DNA of 64,000 bases from Bradyrhizobiaceae bacterium (GTDB lineage Bacteria; Pseudomonadota; Alphaproteobacteria; Rhizobiales; Xanthobacteraceae): assembly GCA_003963145.1 (NCBI GenBank), contig RXJJ01000012.1, positions 99,728 to 163,727 of the forward strand, in the 5' to 3' direction. Made by a program: the position numbers and the translations under genes. Under the pieces are notes generated by a model. It was given only the letters and a program-made list of their open reading frames with translations, was not told where the DNA came from and did not search any database. Positions 34,805 through 43,694 of this stretch are shown here, one piece after another. How positions within the stretch are numbered: the first letter of the stretch is position 1; the number at the start of each line of letters is the position of its first letter.

Positions 34805-36403
34805 ATGACACGTCAGAGGTTGGCAATTCACGGCGCGGCAACGATGGCAGCTTCAGTCTCCATACCCATGCGGCGCAAGTTCCTCCCCGCCGCCCTGACG
34901 CTCACGGCCGTGGCCGCGCTGACCGCGTTCCCGCCCGCCGCGCACGCGAAGAAATCTTCGCGCCCCGCGCAGACAATGGAGGCGGTGGCGCCGCGCGAGG
35001 CGGGCGAGCCGATCATGGCGATCGTGTCGATCAAGTCGCAGAACGTCACGTTCTACGACGCCGATGGCTGGATCCTGCGCGCGCCGGTCTCCACCGGAAC
35101 CACCGGACGCGAGACGCCCGCCGGCGTGTTCGCCGTGGTCGAGAAGGACAAGGACCACCATTCCAGCATGTATGACGATGCCTGGATGCCGAACATGCAG
35201 CGCATCACCTGGAACGGTCTCGCGCTGCATGGCGGCCCGCTGCCCGGTTACGCCGCCTCGCACGGCTGCGTGCGCATGCCGTTCGGTTTCGCGGAAAAGC
35301 TGTTCGACAGGACCGAGATCGGCATGCGGGTGATCGTCTCTCCGGACGATGCCGCCCCGGCGGATTTCTCCCACCCCGTGCTGTTCCAGCCGAACGCGGA
35401 TGCCATCACGGCCGCTCCGGCGCGCGCCGTGACGCTCGCCCGCGCGGCGGCGGATGCGGACAAGGCGGCGGATGACGCGAAAAAGGCGGCCGCGAACGCC
35501 AAGCGCGACACCGCCGCGCTGCAGGCGGCGCTGCGTAAACTTGAGCGGGCCAAGACGAGCGCGGACGCCGATCTCGCGCGCGCCGACAAGGCGGTGAACG
35601 CCGCGAAGACGGACGACGACAAGGCGAAGGCGGACGAGCAAAAGCAGAAGGCCGCCGACAAGGCCGCGGAAGCGGGCTCGCAATACGACGCCGCCAAGAC
35701 CGATACGCAGACCAGGCTCGACGCCATCGCCAACGCGAAGGACGCCGCCAAGGCGGCCGAGGCGAAGAAGGCCGACGCCAAGCGGGCGGCGACCGACGCC
35801 AAGCTCGCGCTCGAGCCGGTCTCGGTCTACATCAGCCGCGCGACCCAGAAGATTTACGTCCGCCGCAACACCCACAAGCCCGCGCCCGATGGCGGCGGCG
35901 AGGTGTTCGACACCAGCATCGAGGCGCCGGTCACGATCCGCGATCCCGACCGGCCGCTCGGCACGCATATCTTCACGGCGATGGCGCGCGACGGCTCGGG
36001 CGGCTTGCGCTGGAGCGCCGTCACCATCGACAAGGGCGACGACGCGAAGGACGCGCTCGACCGCATCACCATTCCGCAGGATGTGCTCGACCGGATCGCG
36101 CCGACCGCGGTGCCGCGCTCCTCGATCATCGTGTCGGACGAGCCGCTGAGCAAGGAAACCAACTACCGCACCGAATTCGTCGCGGTGCTGAACGATCAGC
36201 CGCAGGGCGGGTTCATCACCCGCAAGCCGACGCCGCCGCCGACTTACGTCGCCAACCAGCAGCAGGACGGGTTCGGCTTCTTCTTCCAGGGCTGGAATGA
36301 CCAGTCGCAATACCAGACCCAGTATCAAAACCAGTATCAGGTCCGGGACTCGCGACGCCGCGGCCGCCAGTATCAGCAGCCGGTGCAGCAGAGCTGGTGG
36401 TAA
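34805..36403 (+). CDS. Exported L,D-transpeptidase with long coiled-coil and second degenerate domain
   Basis: From the ATG at 34805 the protein has 532 residues (in-frame ATGs at 34844 and 34868 also possible; the signal peptide is RRKFLPAALTLTAVAALTAF). The YkuD domain spans about 60-175, with HGGPLPGYAASHGCVRMPFG placing catalytic Cys155. Then comes an Ala/Lys/Asp-rich coiled coil (about 200-335). A second stretch from about 340 (VYISRATQKIYVRRN, then RDPDRPLGTHIFTAMARDGS) resembles the start of another YkuD domain, but it lacks HGC. The tail is Gln/Tyr-rich. Such enzymes make 3-3 peptidoglycan cross-links or attach proteins to the wall in the periplasm. Confidence 0.88.
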   Translation: MTRQRLAIHGAATMAASVSIPMRRKFLPAALTLTAVAALTAFPPAAHAKKSSRPAQTMEAVAPREAGEPIMAIVSIKSQNVTFYDADGWILRAPVSTGTTGRETPAGVFAVVEKDKDHHSSMYDDAWMPNMQRITWNGLALHGGPLPGYAASHGCVRMPFGFAEKLFDRTEIGMRVIVSPDDAAPADFSHPVLFQPNADAITAAPARAVTLARAAADADKAADDAKKAAANAKRDTAALQAALRKLERAKTSADADLARADKAVNAAKTDDDKAKADEQKQKAADKAAEAGSQYDAAKTDTQTRLDAIANAKDAAKAAEAKKADAKRAATDAKLALEPVSVYISRATQKIYVRRNTHKPAPDGGGEVFDTSIEAPVTIRDPDRPLGTHIFTAMARDGSGGLRWSAVTIDKGDDAKDALDRITIPQDVLDRIAPTAVPRSSIIVSDEPLSKETNYRTEFVAVLNDQPQGGFITRKPTPPPTYVANQQQDGFGFFFQGWNDQSQYQTQYQNQYQVRDSRRRGRQYQQPVQQSWW

Positions 36404-36444
36404 GCAATCCGCGCACTGTCGGCATCTTCGTCAACGGAGAAGCC

Positions 36445-37605
36445 GTGAGCGATAGAGACAAACAAAAAGGCCTGTCGCTTGAGGCGCTGCGGGGCATCGC
36501 GGCGCTTGTCGTCGTTTTCTGGCACTGCGCGCTTGCATTCTTTCCGGAGGTCACGGGGATCTATCCCGAAACCTACGGCGATTTCGGCGCGCGCGGCGAC
36601 ATCTTCTATGTGTTGATGTTCGGCACGGGCGCGGTGTGGGTGTTTTTCGTCCTGTCGGGATTTGTCCTGTCGCGCGGATATTTCGCCAGGCCGCGAAGCG
36701 CCTCGCTGTTGCGGGGCGCGATCAAGCGCTGGCCCCGTCTGGCCGGGCCGGTCGTCGCGTCATGCATCCTGGCGTTTCTGCTTTTTCATTTCGATTGCAT
36801 GCGCTTCGACGAGGCTGCGCAATTGACGCACTCGCCCTGGCTGCTCGCGCCCCATGTTCCGGATCACATCTCCTTCATGGACGCGGTGCGTGTCGGCGCC
36901 ACGACATTTTTTACCGGCGAGTCGTCCTACGACAATCCGATCTGGACCATGCATCTCGAGTTCGTTGGCAGCTACGTCGTGTTTGCATTATGCGTGCTGG
37001 CCGGCTGGCTGAGGTTCGATCTGGTGTGGTCGCTCGTGTCGATCGGCGTCGCCGGCGTCGTGGCCTATTCCCTGAATCGGCCGCTGATTCTGTTCCCGCT
37101 GGGAATGGCGCTGGCGCTGCTGTTTGTCGCAAGGCCCCGCAGCAGCAGGCTCGGAGGGTGGCTTCTTTTCACCGCCGGCCTGTTCTTCCTCGGCTATTCG
37201 GGGGTGCGCGAGGGGGTTTATTCATGGGGCTGGGGCGGCAACGCGACGACACTGTGCATCCAGATGACGGGTGCGGGGCTCGTCGTCGCCGGAACGGCGC
37301 TGTTGCCGCCGATCCGCGGACGACGGATGGATGCGTTTGCGGCCTTTGTCGGACGGCTCTCGTTTCCGCTCTATCTTGTCCATGTCCCGCTGATCTGGTC
37401 CATCGGCTCCGCCACGATGGTCGCAACGGATTCGGCGTTCCTCGCCACGTCGGCAAGCGTGGCGGTTTCAATCGGTCTTGCAATGGCGTTCAGCCTCTTC
37501 AACGAACGCTGGACGACGCTTACCGACCGTTTCAGCGCGGGCCTGGCGGGGCTGCTGATCTCGCGTCTTGAAAACGCCCGCTCGTCGGCACCCCGGGCGG
37601 GATGA
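36445..37605 (+). CDS. Acyltransferase-3 family membrane protein
   Basis: Starting at the GTG at 36445 (GGAGAA upstream) the protein has 386 residues. The first helix LSLEALRGIAALVVVFWHCA has the AT-3 signature with its His, and RGAIKRWPRLAGPVVASCIL the second motif. About ten membrane helices follow. It lies 41 bases after the L,D-transpeptidase, so it may be co-transcribed and modify peptidoglycan or a surface glycan. The acceptor is unknown. A frame-compatible GTG at 36397 overlaps the previous stop but has no ribosome-binding site. Confidence 0.9.
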   Translation: MSDRDKQKGLSLEALRGIAALVVVFWHCALAFFPEVTGIYPETYGDFGARGDIFYVLMFGTGAVWVFFVLSGFVLSRGYFARPRSASLLRGAIKRWPRLAGPVVASCILAFLLFHFDCMRFDEAAQLTHSPWLLAPHVPDHISFMDAVRVGATTFFTGESSYDNPIWTMHLEFVGSYVVFALCVLAGWLRFDLVWSLVSIGVAGVVAYSLNRPLILFPLGMALALLFVARPRSSRLGGWLLFTAGLFFLGYSGVREGVYSWGWGGNATTLCIQMTGAGLVVAGTALLPPIRGRRMDAFAAFVGRLSFPLYLVHVPLIWSIGSATMVATDSAFLATSASVAVSIGLAMAFSLFNERWTTLTDRFSAGLAGLLISRLENARSSAPRAG

Positions 37606-37726
37606 TCTTCAGCACACGCAGGCCGACAATGCGGAGCAGAACCGCTGACCGGCCGCTCTTGTAAATCGGGGCCATCCGCGGGACGCGAGTCGGACTTCCT
37701 CGCATACGCCGCTGCGCCCGATCGTT

Positions 37727-37740
37727 TTGATTCAGATCAA
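37727..37740. promoter_or_regulatory. Perfect FixK/FNR-type box upstream of the alkylsulfatase gene
   Basis: TTGAT-TCAG-ATCAA is an exact FNR/FixK half-site pair, 126 bases upstream of the ATG at 37867 in a 261-base gap after the acyltransferase. In this bacterial group FixK2-type regulators bind such sites in low oxygen. With a start point near 37780 the box would sit at the activating -41 position. Confidence 0.65.
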
Positions 37741-37866
37741 GTCACGCGCTCCCCTCAAGAATATGGATCATGGGAAATTAATTTCGAGAATTGTTTGTGC
37801 CGGACTTTCCGGATCGTCCGACGGTGCTAGGTGACCCATTCGATTGGTCGTTTAAACGAGGCGGAT

Positions 37867-39975
37867 ATGAAACGAGAGTGGCTGTCGGGTTGTCAGGCCC
37901 TGCTGGTTTGGCTTGTGGCGGGACTGACGGGCGGTGCGCAGGCCCAAAATCCGGGGGCGTCCCTGATCCCGGCGGACGGCGGAGCGAGTGTGACCGCACA
38001 TTTCGATCCCCAGGGCAAACCGCCGTCCAAATTTACGCTCGAACTGCGCAACGGACAGAAGGCCGAACTGCCGTTCGCCGACAAGCGCGATTTCGATGAG
38101 GCGAAACGCGGTTTTATCGCCGAGCCGCCCTACACGAAAATCATGGCCGATGCGGGCAATGTGGCGTGGGACATGGCAAGTTACGGCTGGCTTCTGACCG
38201 GCAAGGACTTCGAGAGTATTCATCCCTCGCTCCAGCGTCAGGCCGTGCTGAACATGGCTTACGGCCTTTACGAGGTCGTCCCGGGGCGGATTTACCAGGT
38301 TCGCGGATTCGATCTTGCCAATATCAGCTTCATCAAGGGCGACACCGGATGGATCGTGTTCGACCCGCTGACAGCGAAAGAAACCGCGCGGGCGGCGCTC
38401 GATTTCATCAACGACAAGCTCGGCAAGCGCCCTGTCGTGGGGGTCGTTTATTCGCATTCGCATGTCGACCACTTCGGAGGGGTGCGCGGCGTGATCGATG
38501 AAGCCGATGCCGTCAGCGGCAAGGTCGCGGTCATTGCGCCGGACGGCTTCCTGCATGAAGCGATCGCCGAGAACGTCTTCGCTGGCAATGCGATGTCGCG
38601 CCGCACGCAGTGGCAATACGCCGTATTGCTGCAGCGCAGCCCGTTCGGACATGTCGATCAGGCGATCGGCAAGAATGTCGCCAAGGGCAATACCGGACTG
38701 ATCGCCCCGAACCGGCTGGTCAAGAATGACATCGAGGAGATCGTGCTCGACGGCGTCACGATGGTGTTCCAGAACGTGCCCGATACCGAGGCCCCGGTGG
38801 AGATGAATACTTATTTTCCGCAGTTCAAGGCGCTTTGGACGTCGGAGAACGTGACCGGCACCATTCACAACATCTACACCTTGCGCGGAGCGCAGGTCCG
38901 CAACGCGCTGAACTGGTCGAAGGAGATCAACAAGGCGCTCTACGAATTTGGACAGAATGCCGAAGTGATGTTCGCCTCTCACAGCTGGCCGCGCTGGGGC
39001 AATGCCCGCATCCAGGAAGTCCTGCGGACGCAGCGCGACGCTTACGCGAACCTGAACAATCAGGTGCTCCATTATGCCAATCAGGGTGTGACCATCAACG
39101 AAATCCAGAACGTCTATGAAGTCCCGAAGAGCTTGCGCGACCAGTGGGCTGCGCGCAGCTACCACGGCGATGCGCAAAACAATGCGCGTGCGGTTATCAA
39201 CCGCTTCCTCGGTCATTATGACGGCAACCCGGTCAACCTGATTCCGTTGTCGCCGAAGGATTCTGCGCCGCTTTACGTCGAGATGATGGGCGGTTCGGAC
39301 AAGATTATCGCCAAAGGCGAAGAGCTGAAAAATCAGGGCAAGTACCTGCTGGCCACTGAAATTTTGAACAAGCTGGTCTTTGCCGAACCGCAAAACAGGC
39401 CGGCGCGGCAATTGCTTGCCGATGTTTACGAGCAGCTCGGCTATCAGGCCGAAAGCACAAGTGTGCGCAACAGCTTCCTGCAGGGCGCATTCGAGTTGCG
39501 CAACGGGTTGCCGGCAGGCGTTCCGCCGCGCAGCACTGGACCGGATGTCGTGCGGGCGATGTCCACCGAGCAATGGCTGGATTTCATCGGTATCAGCATA
39601 GATCCGAAGAAGGCGGATGGATTGCGGTTTACCTTTAATCTCGTAACGCCGGACAATGGCGAACAGTATTCTGTCGAACTGAGCAACGCCACGCTCACCA
39701 GCATCAAGGGATTCCAGGCGAAAAATCCGGACCTCACCGTGACCGTCAATCGCGCGGACCTCAATCAGGTGATGATGGGTCAGGCGTCGTTCGATGACCT
39801 GATCGCATCGGGGAAGGCCAAATTCGACGGAGATCGAACCGGCTTCGACCGTTTGCGTGCGATTCTTGTAACTTTCACGCCGGACTTTGAAATCCTGCCG
39901 GGAACGGCCGCGCGCGCGCCGACCAATCCACCAAAGCCGTTTGAGGTCCGCGACGTGATCGACTTTGGCGACTGA
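37867..39975 (+). CDS. Exported alkyl/aryl-sulfatase (SdsA1/BDS1-like, metallo-beta-lactamase fold)
   Basis: From the ATG at 37867 the protein has 702 residues with a signal peptide (WLSGCQALLVWLVAGLTGGA). The metallo-beta-lactamase domain holds the zinc motif VVYSHSHVDHFGGVRG; then NTYFPQFKALWTSENVTGTI and MFASHSWPRWGN match the SdsA1 group. A helical dimerisation domain and a C-terminal SCP2-like domain (LTVTVNRADLNQVMMGQASF) complete the family order. Relatives cleave sulfate from alkyl sulfates such as dodecyl sulfate for carbon or sulfur supply. It may be controlled by the FixK-type box upstream. A bidirectional terminator follows. Confidence 0.93.
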   Translation: MKREWLSGCQALLVWLVAGLTGGAQAQNPGASLIPADGGASVTAHFDPQGKPPSKFTLELRNGQKAELPFADKRDFDEAKRGFIAEPPYTKIMADAGNVAWDMASYGWLLTGKDFESIHPSLQRQAVLNMAYGLYEVVPGRIYQVRGFDLANISFIKGDTGWIVFDPLTAKETARAALDFINDKLGKRPVVGVVYSHSHVDHFGGVRGVIDEADAVSGKVAVIAPDGFLHEAIAENVFAGNAMSRRTQWQYAVLLQRSPFGHVDQAIGKNVAKGNTGLIAPNRLVKNDIEEIVLDGVTMVFQNVPDTEAPVEMNTYFPQFKALWTSENVTGTIHNIYTLRGAQVRNALNWSKEINKALYEFGQNAEVMFASHSWPRWGNARIQEVLRTQRDAYANLNNQVLHYANQGVTINEIQNVYEVPKSLRDQWAARSYHGDAQNNARAVINRFLGHYDGNPVNLIPLSPKDSAPLYVEMMGGSDKIIAKGEELKNQGKYLLATEILNKLVFAEPQNRPARQLLADVYEQLGYQAESTSVRNSFLQGAFELRNGLPAGVPPRSTGPDVVRAMSTEQWLDFIGISIDPKKADGLRFTFNLVTPDNGEQYSVELSNATLTSIKGFQAKNPDLTVTVNRADLNQVMMGQASFDDLIASGKAKFDGDRTGFDRLRAILVTFTPDFEILPGTAARAPTNPPKPFEVRDVIDFGD

Positions 39976-40040
39976 ACCAGTCTGAACGCCGGGCTGAGTA
40001 TCCGCGGCCTGACGACCATCGCGTAAAAGCACCGCACGAA

Positions 40041-40068
40041 AAAAGCCCCGGAGCGATCCGGGGCTTTT
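40041..40068. terminator. Bidirectional terminator between sulfatase and DUF4142 genes
   Basis: A 12-base perfect stem (40041-40052 with 40057-40068) with A-run on one side and T-run on the other and loop GCGA. It lies between two convergent genes, so it can serve both. Confidence 0.9.
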
Positions 40069-40090
40069 GCATCGGGCCGAGCCGACGGCG

Positions 40091-40696
40091 TTAACGCGCA
40101 GTCGATCCAGCGGGAGCCGGGCTCGGACTGTTCGACGACGAGCCCACCGTCGCATTGCGGCGGTTGTCGTTCATCTTCTGCGCCATGTCGAGGTGATGCT
40201 GAAGCGCGGGCAGGGTCTTGCCGGCCCAGTCCTTCAGCTGGGCGTTGTCGCCGCCCTTGGCGTAACGCTCGAACAGCGACACCGCGTCCTTGTGCGCGCT
40301 GACCTGCATCGGGTCGTAGGTCGCCGCGAAGTCTTCCGGCTTGGCTGCATTCAGCTTGTCGATCTTGCCCTGAGACGACGAGTCGAGCGCTGTCGGGATC
40401 TGCGCCTTCAGGTCGGCGTTGTTGGCGACCGCGGCCTTGAGCTCGTCGGATGTCTTGGTGTGATCGGTGATCATCTGCGCGGCGAACTTCTGTTCTTCGG
40501 CGTTGCCCTTGGTCTGGGCGATCTTGGCTGCGGCGATCTCGAGCATGTCGCTCATGGCCGCTTCCTTGACGAAGTCCTGGGTTTTCGGCGCGACGCCGAG
40601 CATCGAATTGACGCCGGTTTTCTCGCCGACGGACTGTGCGAGCGCGGCGCTCGACAGCATGGTTGTGGCGGCTATAGCGATCATTAGCTTTTTCAT
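40091..40696 (-). CDS. DUF4142 exported protein
   Basis: The ATG at 40696, seven bases after GAGGAA, gives 201 residues: a signal peptide (MKKLMIAIAATTMLSSAALA) and a DUF4142 four-helix domain (KTQDFVKEAAMSDMLEIAAA; FAAQMITDHTKTSDELKAAV; VSLFERYAKGGDNAQLKDWA; LPALQHHLDMAQKM). DUF4142 is ferritin-like in shape and is often induced in stress; function is unknown. A sigma-EcfG-like element with one mismatch is 68 bases upstream of the start. Confidence 0.9.
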   Translation of the reverse strand: MKKLMIAIAATTMLSSAALAQSVGEKTGVNSMLGVAPKTQDFVKEAAMSDMLEIAAAKIAQTKGNAEEQKFAAQMITDHTKTSDELKAAVANNADLKAQIPTALDSSSQGKIDKLNAAKPEDFAATYDPMQVSAHKDAVSLFERYAKGGDNAQLKDWAGKTLPALQHHLDMAQKMNDNRRNATVGSSSNSPSPAPAGSTAR

Positions 40697-40763
40697 GGGG
40701 GTTCCTCTTTGATGAACATCTTCATGTCGGCATAAGCCGGTTTCGGCCCGGCCTTGCGCGCAT

Positions 40764-40788
40764 AACCGCGCCCGAGGCGGCATGTTCC
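40764..40788 (-). promoter_or_regulatory. Possible sigma-EcfG promoter of the DUF4142 gene
   Basis: GGAAC (40788-40784), 16-base spacer, GGTT (40767-40764) on the minus strand; one mismatch to CGTT. Distance to the start codon is 68 bases. Confidence 0.45.
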
Positions 40789-40936
40789 GGGAACACGAGG
40801 CGGTTGTTCGGATGAAATGCTGTTTCATGAACCTGCCGTCATGAACGCACGGGTGGGGACGGTGGCGCAGGGAGGCTTCTTTACGCCGGCATCATTTGCC
40901 ATCATCGCCTTCGCGAATCTGCTTTCGGGGTCAGCC

Positions 40937-41899
40937 GTGACGGCATCCAGTCTCTATCCCACAACCATTTCCCTGCTCGGCGTTCCGATCGAGGTCGGCG
41001 CGTCGCAAAAGGGGGCGCTGATGGGCCCTGCGGCGCTTCGCACCGCGGGGCTTGCGCCGCTTCTTGAAGAGCTGGATTTCAAGGTTGAGGATCGGGGCGA
41101 CCTTTTGCCGCGTGAACTGGCCTTTGTCGACGGCGCCGCGCCCGCGAACACCAAACATTACCGCGAAATTCAGGGCTGGGTTCGTGCCGTCAGCGCGCAC
41201 GCCTATGAGATGGCGCGTTCGGGCGCGATTCCGATGTTTCTCGGCGGCGATCATTCGCTGTCGATGGGCTCGGTCAACGGCGTGGCGCGTTACTGGCAGG
41301 AGCAGGGCCGCGATCTGTTCGTGCTCTGGCTCGATGCGCACGCCGATTACAACACGCCCGCGACAACGATCACCGGCAACATGCACGGCATGTCCGGCGC
41401 GTTCCTGTGCGGCGAGAGCGGGCTCGACGATTTGCTGGGTGGCGATCCGCGCGCGACGATTCCATCCTCGCAACTGGCGTTGTTCGGGCTGCGCTCGGTG
41501 GACAAGCTCGAGCGCGAGCTGCTGGGCCGTCGCGACGTGTGGATCGCGGACATGCGGCGGATCGACGAGTTCGGCGTCGGCGTGCTGATGCGCGAGTTCA
41601 TCGAGCGCGTACGATCGCGCAACGGCGTTCTTCACGTCAGCCTCGATGTCGATTTTCTCGATCCGGCCGCAACGCCGGGCGTCGGCACGACGGTGCCCGG
41701 CGGCGCAACCTATCGCGAGGCGCATCTGGTGATGGAGATGCTGCGCGATTCAGGGCTGGTGCGTTCGATCGATCTTGTCGAGCTCAACCCGTTTCTCGAT
41801 GACCGGGGACTGACGGCGCGCACGGTGGTCGAGCTTGTCGGCAGCCTGTTCGGTCAGCAGATCACCGACCGCCCGACGCCGACCAACGCGGTGGCCTGA
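40937..41899 (+). CDS. rocF: Arginase
   Basis: The protein shows all manganese-binding motifs: FLGGDHSLSMG, LWLDAHADYNTP, HGMSGAFLCGE and SLDVDFLDPAATPGVGTTVP. It hydrolyses arginine to ornithine and urea. The homologous N-terminus (YPTTISLLGVPIEVGASQKG) starts a few residues after the GTG at 40937, giving 320 residues, the normal length; the ATG at 40841 would add a hydrophobic 32-residue leader and is possible but unusual for arginase. No ornithine or urea genes are adjacent. Confidence 0.92.
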   Translation: MTASSLYPTTISLLGVPIEVGASQKGALMGPAALRTAGLAPLLEELDFKVEDRGDLLPRELAFVDGAAPANTKHYREIQGWVRAVSAHAYEMARSGAIPMFLGGDHSLSMGSVNGVARYWQEQGRDLFVLWLDAHADYNTPATTITGNMHGMSGAFLCGESGLDDLLGGDPRATIPSSQLALFGLRSVDKLERELLGRRDVWIADMRRIDEFGVGVLMREFIERVRSRNGVLHVSLDVDFLDPAATPGVGTTVPGGATYREAHLVMEMLRDSGLVRSIDLVELNPFLDDRGLTARTVVELVGSLFGQQITDRPTPTNAVA

Positions 41900-41916
41900 T
41901 CGTTCGCGCGCTTGTT

Positions 41917-42162
41917 TCAACCTGGACGACCGCGCCGCTGCCGGACCGAATCCCGATCCAGCCCGGCGCGGTAGACTTCATTGTTGTTTTCGTCGCGCAC
42001 GACGATGCCCTGATCGGCGGATACCAAATGCGGCTGCGTCTGCACCAGCCGCTCGGCGATTTCATCGGCAACTTCTCGTGCATGCATGACGTCCTCGCAT
42101 TCATGCGCGCCGCGATCGGCGATGACGATGTGGTCTTCGAGATTGAATCGGTATTTCGGCAT
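41917..42162 (-). CDS. Small DUF6894-like protein (81 residues)
   Basis: The start MPKYRFNLEDHIVIADRGAH followed by ECEDVMHAREVADEIAERLV and a last strand GIVVRDENNNEVYRAGLD fits the small strand-helix-strand family (DUF6894 type) that is abundant in Bradyrhizobium relatives. No function is known. It is 17 bases from the convergent arginase stop and probably follows the PilZ gene in transcription. Confidence 0.72.
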   Translation of the reverse strand: MPKYRFNLEDHIVIADRGAHECEDVMHAREVADEIAERLVQTQPHLVSADQGIVVRDENNNEVYRAGLDRDSVRQRRGRPG

Positions 42163-42210
42163 GGCCGGATAAGTCCGGCGATGGCGATGCGTTCCGGCGC
42201 GGACGCGATT

Positions 42211-42549
42211 TTACATATTATTGATGACACCCGCCGGGACATGTCCCTTGCGCAGACGGCGTGCGGGCTTGGTCTCCGGCTTGATAAAGAAGACGCCGAT
42301 CTGATTGCCGTTCACCCATCTTTTCTCGCAGCGGCGATAGGCGAGGCCGGTCGACGACAGGCTGAGGAAAAATTCCTTCAAATCGAGGCCCGCAAGCGAG
42401 CCTTCGACGATCAAGAGCGCGCCGCTCTCGGAGACGTCGCGCATGGTGCAGCTACGCCGCCATGTGCCGTCGATTCCGAGAATCTGAACTGTCACGCCGC
42501 GCTCGAAATTCACACGCGGCGATTGGCGCTTGTCGGAGTTCGGATCCAT
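42211..42549 (-). CDS. PilZ-domain protein, likely c-di-GMP binding
   Basis: The 112-residue protein is a single PilZ domain: RQSPRVNFERGVTVQ gives the R-x3-R arm, and MRDVSESGALLIVEGSLAGL the D-x-S-x-x-G motif, both needed to bind cyclic di-GMP. Such one-domain proteins act as adaptors for motility or polysaccharide control. The downstream small gene at 41917 may be co-transcribed. Confidence 0.85.
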   Translation of the reverse strand: MDPNSDKRQSPRVNFERGVTVQILGIDGTWRRSCTMRDVSESGALLIVEGSLAGLDLKEFFLSLSSTGLAYRRCEKRWVNGNQIGVFFIKPETKPARRLRKGHVPAGVINNM

Positions 42550-42768
42550 GGCTTCCTCGGTGCTTATGTACCGAACGCCATCTCAAGATTTGCTTAATTG
42601 GCGGGCAAAACCGGGTGAGTTGGTCTTACAGTATATAAACTCTTTACAGCCGTTCGCTGATACGATCCGCAGCTTGCCGTGCAGCGCAGACGCATTTTGC
42701 TGCGGATGCACAGGGAACGGAACGAACGGGATTCAAATTGATCCTGCGGAGGTCGCGCGGGCACGGCA

Positions 42769-42936
42769 ATGAGTGATGACAGCGAACGCCACTGGCGCAA
42801 CCGGCGCCTCCTGGATATCGGCACGGTGGTCGCGCTGCTGGCAATTCTGATGATGGGCTATTGGGCGCTTGCGCCGCGCTTCGACCGGCCGACGCAAACG
42901 TCCTATATCGTGCCGAGCCAGCACGTTCACTGGTGA
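42769..42936 (+). CDS. Single-pass small membrane protein (55 residues)
   Basis: An ATG at 42769, with GCGGAGG 15 bases before it, opens 55 codons to TGA at 42934. The product has a basic start (MSDDSERHWRNRRLLDIGTV), one membrane helix (VVALLAILMMGYWALAP) and a short outer tail ending QHVHW. Composition and a sensible topology argue for a real gene. Family unknown. Confidence 0.55.
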   Translation: MSDDSERHWRNRRLLDIGTVVALLAILMMGYWALAPRFDRPTQTSYIVPSQHVHW

Positions 42937-42971
42937 GCCCGGCAATCTTCAGATAAACGAACGCGCGTCTT

Positions 42972-43667
42972 TTAAGCCGCGATTGCGAGCCTGAGCGAGG
43001 GCAAGCCGTCGACGCCGCATTCGATCTTGTCGCCGGGCGACAGCGCCGCGACGCCGGCCGGCGTTCCGGTCATGATGATGTCGCCAGCGCCGAGCGTCAC
43101 CTGCAGCGACAGCTTGGCGATGATTTCCGGCACATTCCAGATCATCTCGCTGAGGTCGCCCTTCTGCCGTTCGGTGCCGTTCACCGACAGCCAGATCTTG
43201 CCCTTGGCGGGGTGACCGATTTCGGAAGCCGCGCGCAGCGCGCCGCAGGGCGCGCAATTGTCGAACGACTTGCCGATTTCCCAGGGTTGCTCCTTCTTGC
43301 GCGAGGCCATCTGCAGATCGCGCCGCGTCAGATCGATGCTGACGCCGTAGCCATAGACGTGATCCAGCGCCTTGCCGGCGTCGAGATTGGCGCCGCCGGA
43401 TTTCAGCGCCACGATCATCTCAACCTCGTGCTGGAAGTTCTGCGTCAGGCCGGGATAGGGAATGGTCGCGCCATCGTGCACGATCATGTCGGCATGCTTG
43501 GCGAAGAAGAACGGCGGCTGGCGCTCGTCATTGCCGAGCTCGCGGATGTGTTCGAGATAGTTGCGGCCGACACACCAGATGCGGCGCACGGGAAAGGTCT
43601 TCGACGTACCGGCGACCGGCAGCGCAGGCAAGGTGTGGGCGGGAATGACGAAGGAGTCGGCGGTCAT
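42972..43667 (-). CDS. Fumarylacetoacetate hydrolase family protein
   Basis: The 231-residue protein has the FAH fold: VRRIWCVGRNYLEHIRELGN near the start, FFFAKHADMIVHDGATIPYP, the metal ligands in FQHEVEMIVAL (Glu-x-Glu) and VYGYGVSIDLTRRDLQ (Asp), and the end MTGTPAGVAALSPGDKIECG. It is nearest the fumarylpyruvate hydrolase / FAHD1 type, which cleave or decarboxylate 2,4-diketo acids using Mg. The substrate is not shown by context; the gene is 27 bases upstream-to-downstream of the ABC exporter on the same strand. Confidence 0.9.
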   Translation of the reverse strand: MTADSFVIPAHTLPALPVAGTSKTFPVRRIWCVGRNYLEHIRELGNDERQPPFFFAKHADMIVHDGATIPYPGLTQNFQHEVEMIVALKSGGANLDAGKALDHVYGYGVSIDLTRRDLQMASRKKEQPWEIGKSFDNCAPCGALRAASEIGHPAKGKIWLSVNGTERQKGDLSEMIWNVPEIIAKLSLQVTLGAGDIIMTGTPAGVAALSPGDKIECGVDGLPSLRLAIAA

Positions 43668-43694
43668 GAACGGATCCGTTGGTGGAAGTGTTGA

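Noticed and set aside
37852..40155. A 767-codon open frame antisense to the alkylsulfatase gene
   Set aside because: It has no recognisable domain, mirrors the GC-rich codon pattern of the real gene opposite, and the sulfatase motifs are clear on the other strand.
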